The notes beneath the pieces are model-generated. The model made no database searches, was not told the origin of the DNA, and saw only the letters and a list, made by a program, of their open reading frames with translations. 30,488 bases of DNA from Rodentolepis nana (taxonomy: Eukaryota; Platyhelminthes; Cestoda; Cyclophyllidea; Hymenolepididae): NCBI GenBank assembly GCA_900617975.1, contig UZAE01000210.1, positions 1 to 30,488 on the forward strand, in the 5' to 3' direction. Below are positions 28,446 through 30,488 of the stretch, piece after piece; positions within the stretch are counted from its first letter, which is position 1; the number at the start of each line of letters is the position of its first letter. The translations under genes were made by a program, and so were the position numbers.

Positions 28446-30449
28446 TCAAATTTATCATGTTACACCTTCGTTTACCTTGCAATTAAATTCGCTTGTTAAC
28501 ACCGGACGGTAAATGTTTTGGTACTAGCCCGAGACTTTAATTGTTATTGATAAATCTACACTGATGTGAGATAAATCAAAATATGCAGCACGAGTTACTT
28601 TGGATCGTTGTTCTTGCATATACTGGCAGCTGCTGTCTTACGTGTAACTGGCAATATTAATCATATTATTTGGTAATAACTGAGCGTGGGGTCGGTTAAA
28701 TTTGATTATTGGTGTTGAAAAATATGTGTTCCCCCCTTTTGATCTGCTCTCGTGATTCCGGAATAGAGCCCCATTTGCTGAAACAGTTGAGCGAAATCCG
28801 CTGAGATTCCGAATTTGGTTTGAACAACCACTTATTAACTTGTGTTAACAATTGTGTGACTGGAATAGCTGAAATAAGTAGACGAATAGTAAGTATTACC
28901 GAAGTGTTCCATGACAATGTGCCTCTCATGTGTTTAGATTCAGATCTTTTTTAGCTTAATTCGTGATTCATTTATGGTGCTTCAAACTTTAAGGGCTAAA
29001 TTTCGGCCAAAAGTTTTAACCGCATTTAATGAATTGTAACAAAACTAATGATTTCAATAAGGCCCTAATGTTAGTAAATGATCACCAAACATGATCAATT
29101 AAGATTATGAAAAAATCACGCCATTATTGCATAAGCACAACCATGGGTCTTTAACTTTTCTGAAGGAGATCTCCAGTCTAAACAGCGCTGTTTTCAACAT
29201 TTTCGCAAGAGGATTCTCAATTACTTTTAATGTTCAAGTTTGCTGTTCCATTTCTTCCCCTACACGTCAAAACTTCACACAATTTCAATAACATTTTATA
29301 GAAGTCATGGACAAGTAATCCCATCAAAGTAATAAACTGCCTACGCAACAAATAAAATATTTCCTGTCAACCATGTCGGTACTATGCTGAAACAAATTAA
29401 TTTAATGCAATTTTGCGCGTGTGTCTTGCTTAATCCATGTACATCACAATTTTGCAGTATCAATCGCTCAATTAACCCAGACATGGAAGATATATATCTG
29501 TGGTATTACCTGTTTAAAAGATATCGGCATGCTAAAAGGAAAGCCGAAAAGTAATTTGCAAAAATATTTCATCAAGATGATCCAATTGATTAGGAAAGCG
29601 GTAATAAATCCAAGTTGCCGAGAATGTTTGGTCATGAATTAACACAAAAAAACAAAAATGCGGAAAACAGATATATGCAAAATATTTTACAAAGCAAAGA
29701 TAAACTATTAGGAGGCTGAAAAACCTGACACATCAGGTTAGCTTTTGATACTAGGATATCTTCGATTGTCTATTCGTAAGCCCCATCACTATGATTGGAA
29801 AGCAATTGCGTGGTCACTCAAATCCAAATTAATAATCCTTTCAAAACTCAATTATTGAGGATGAAATCCACATAACTGATGATATCGTTAATCAGGCTAG
29901 TAATATTGATGGGAAACTTAAGTGACGCTGGGTTGAACGCACATTTTGAGACAATGTATAAAATCAATGGCCTTGAGATTTACCTTCTGGTGACTTATTA
30001 TTTGTTCATTTAACCAATATGAGATCTCCAAAGAAGTGATTCACTAAATGTCTTCCTCAGGTGACATAAAGCGCGGGATCTGTCCTAATTGAATTAGTAA
30101 CTCTTAGAAAGGCTTACCTATTTATCATCCAAAATTATGCGCCCCCCCCCCCTTCCAGGTCATTTCCAGGTCAAACTCCTAAGTGCCCTTCGTCTAATAT
30201 GTATGGGGCATTTATAGTAATTGGATAGATAGAAATCTAGGGAATATTCGAACGTAAATGAGGCTATGAATCTGCAGGAATAAAGTTCAGAATGCATATG
30301 TCTTAATGATAAAGTACGAGCATTTACGTCAAAAAAGTGGTACTAAAGGGCAGAATAATAATGATAATTATATATTTAGGCATTTTTTGGGGTGATATTA
30401 ATAAGTCATGCAAAGATTATGTAACTACTACAGGTGTTTAATAGAATGA
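28446..30449. other. Intergenic stretch without recognised genes
   Basis: About 2 kb of AT-rich sequence. Open frames are short (at most 77 codons), lack domain features and lack phase-compatible neighbours. It contains a C11 run at 30142-30152 and ends at retroposon copy 6. Confidence 0.6.
30142..30152. repeat. Poly-C tract (11 C)
   Basis: Uninterrupted run of 11 C after ttatgcg; possible site of length error. Confidence 0.85.
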
Positions 30450-30488
30450 TTTATTTATATCAAATGGCAGGCATTTTGATGGTTATCA
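30450..30488 (-). repeat. SINE-like retroposon, copy 6 (3' end only, cut by window)
   Basis: The + strand begins tttatttatatcaaatggca and continues ggcattttgatggttatca, the left end (minus-strand tail) of the element. The remainder lies past the right edge. Confidence 0.82.

Noticed and set aside
29421..29642. A 73-codon + strand open frame in the right flank.
   Set aside because: No domain, no supporting context, and AT-driven composition.
1..30488. tRNA, rRNA, CRISPR arrays, bacterial operons or phage features.
   Set aside because: No matching sequence patterns; the window is a spliced eukaryotic locus.

Overview
The window is AT-rich eukaryotic (animal) DNA. Almost all of it is one large, intron-rich gene on the + strand that enters from the left edge and stops at a TAA at 27912-27914. 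I can place 34 exons in the window by acceptor/donor consensus and unbroken reading phase: 7,737 coding nt, about 2,578 residues. The first exons and the start codon lie upstream. Intron lengths are strongly bimodal (many of 68-83 nt, others of 0.3-2.9 kb) and several exons are only 15-21 nt. With the AT-rich introns and a family of short retroposons, this suggests an invertebrate, and a parasitic flatworm (tapeworm or fluke) is my best guess. The organism is an inference, not something I can prove here.

Layout of the gene. Exons at 158-8431 encode four laminin-G-like (LamG) domains with one EGF-like module between the second and third. Exons at 8799-11587 encode a cysteine-rich stub and 18 tandem EGF repeats, 11 of them essentially in one 1.2-kb exon. 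Exons at 12982-15687 encode a fifth LamG plus one EGF, and 16374-19723 a sixth LamG followed by a proline-rich stalk. The exon at 22274-22498 encodes a Gly-rich stretch, one transmembrane helix and a Cys-rich juxtamembrane segment. Then come a 20-nt microexon, a second Cys-rich exon (10 Cys in 33 residues) and a 15-nt microexon. The last six exons (25108-27914) encode a WD40 beta-propeller. The predicted product is a single-pass neurexin/axotactin-like adhesion receptor with a large LamG/EGF ectodomain outside and a WD40 propeller in the cytoplasm.

The introns and flanks carry six copies (two cut by the window edges) of one roughly 313-332 bp retroposon. All lie antisense to the gene, have an (AAAT)n-like tail on the minus strand, and the intact ones are flanked by 12-13 bp target-site duplications, two of them perfect. 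After the stop codon are a probable 3'UTR with a (TA)14 microsatellite and AATAAA signals near 28410 and 28440, then about 2 kb in which I see no gene.

The points most worth following up are the LamG/EGF-transmembrane-WD40 architecture, the chain of microexons (the 20-nt one changes phase and is what allows the ectodomain and the propeller to be read as one protein), possible alternative terminal exons that would give truncated or secreted isoforms, and the splice-donor consensus carried by the antisense retroposons.
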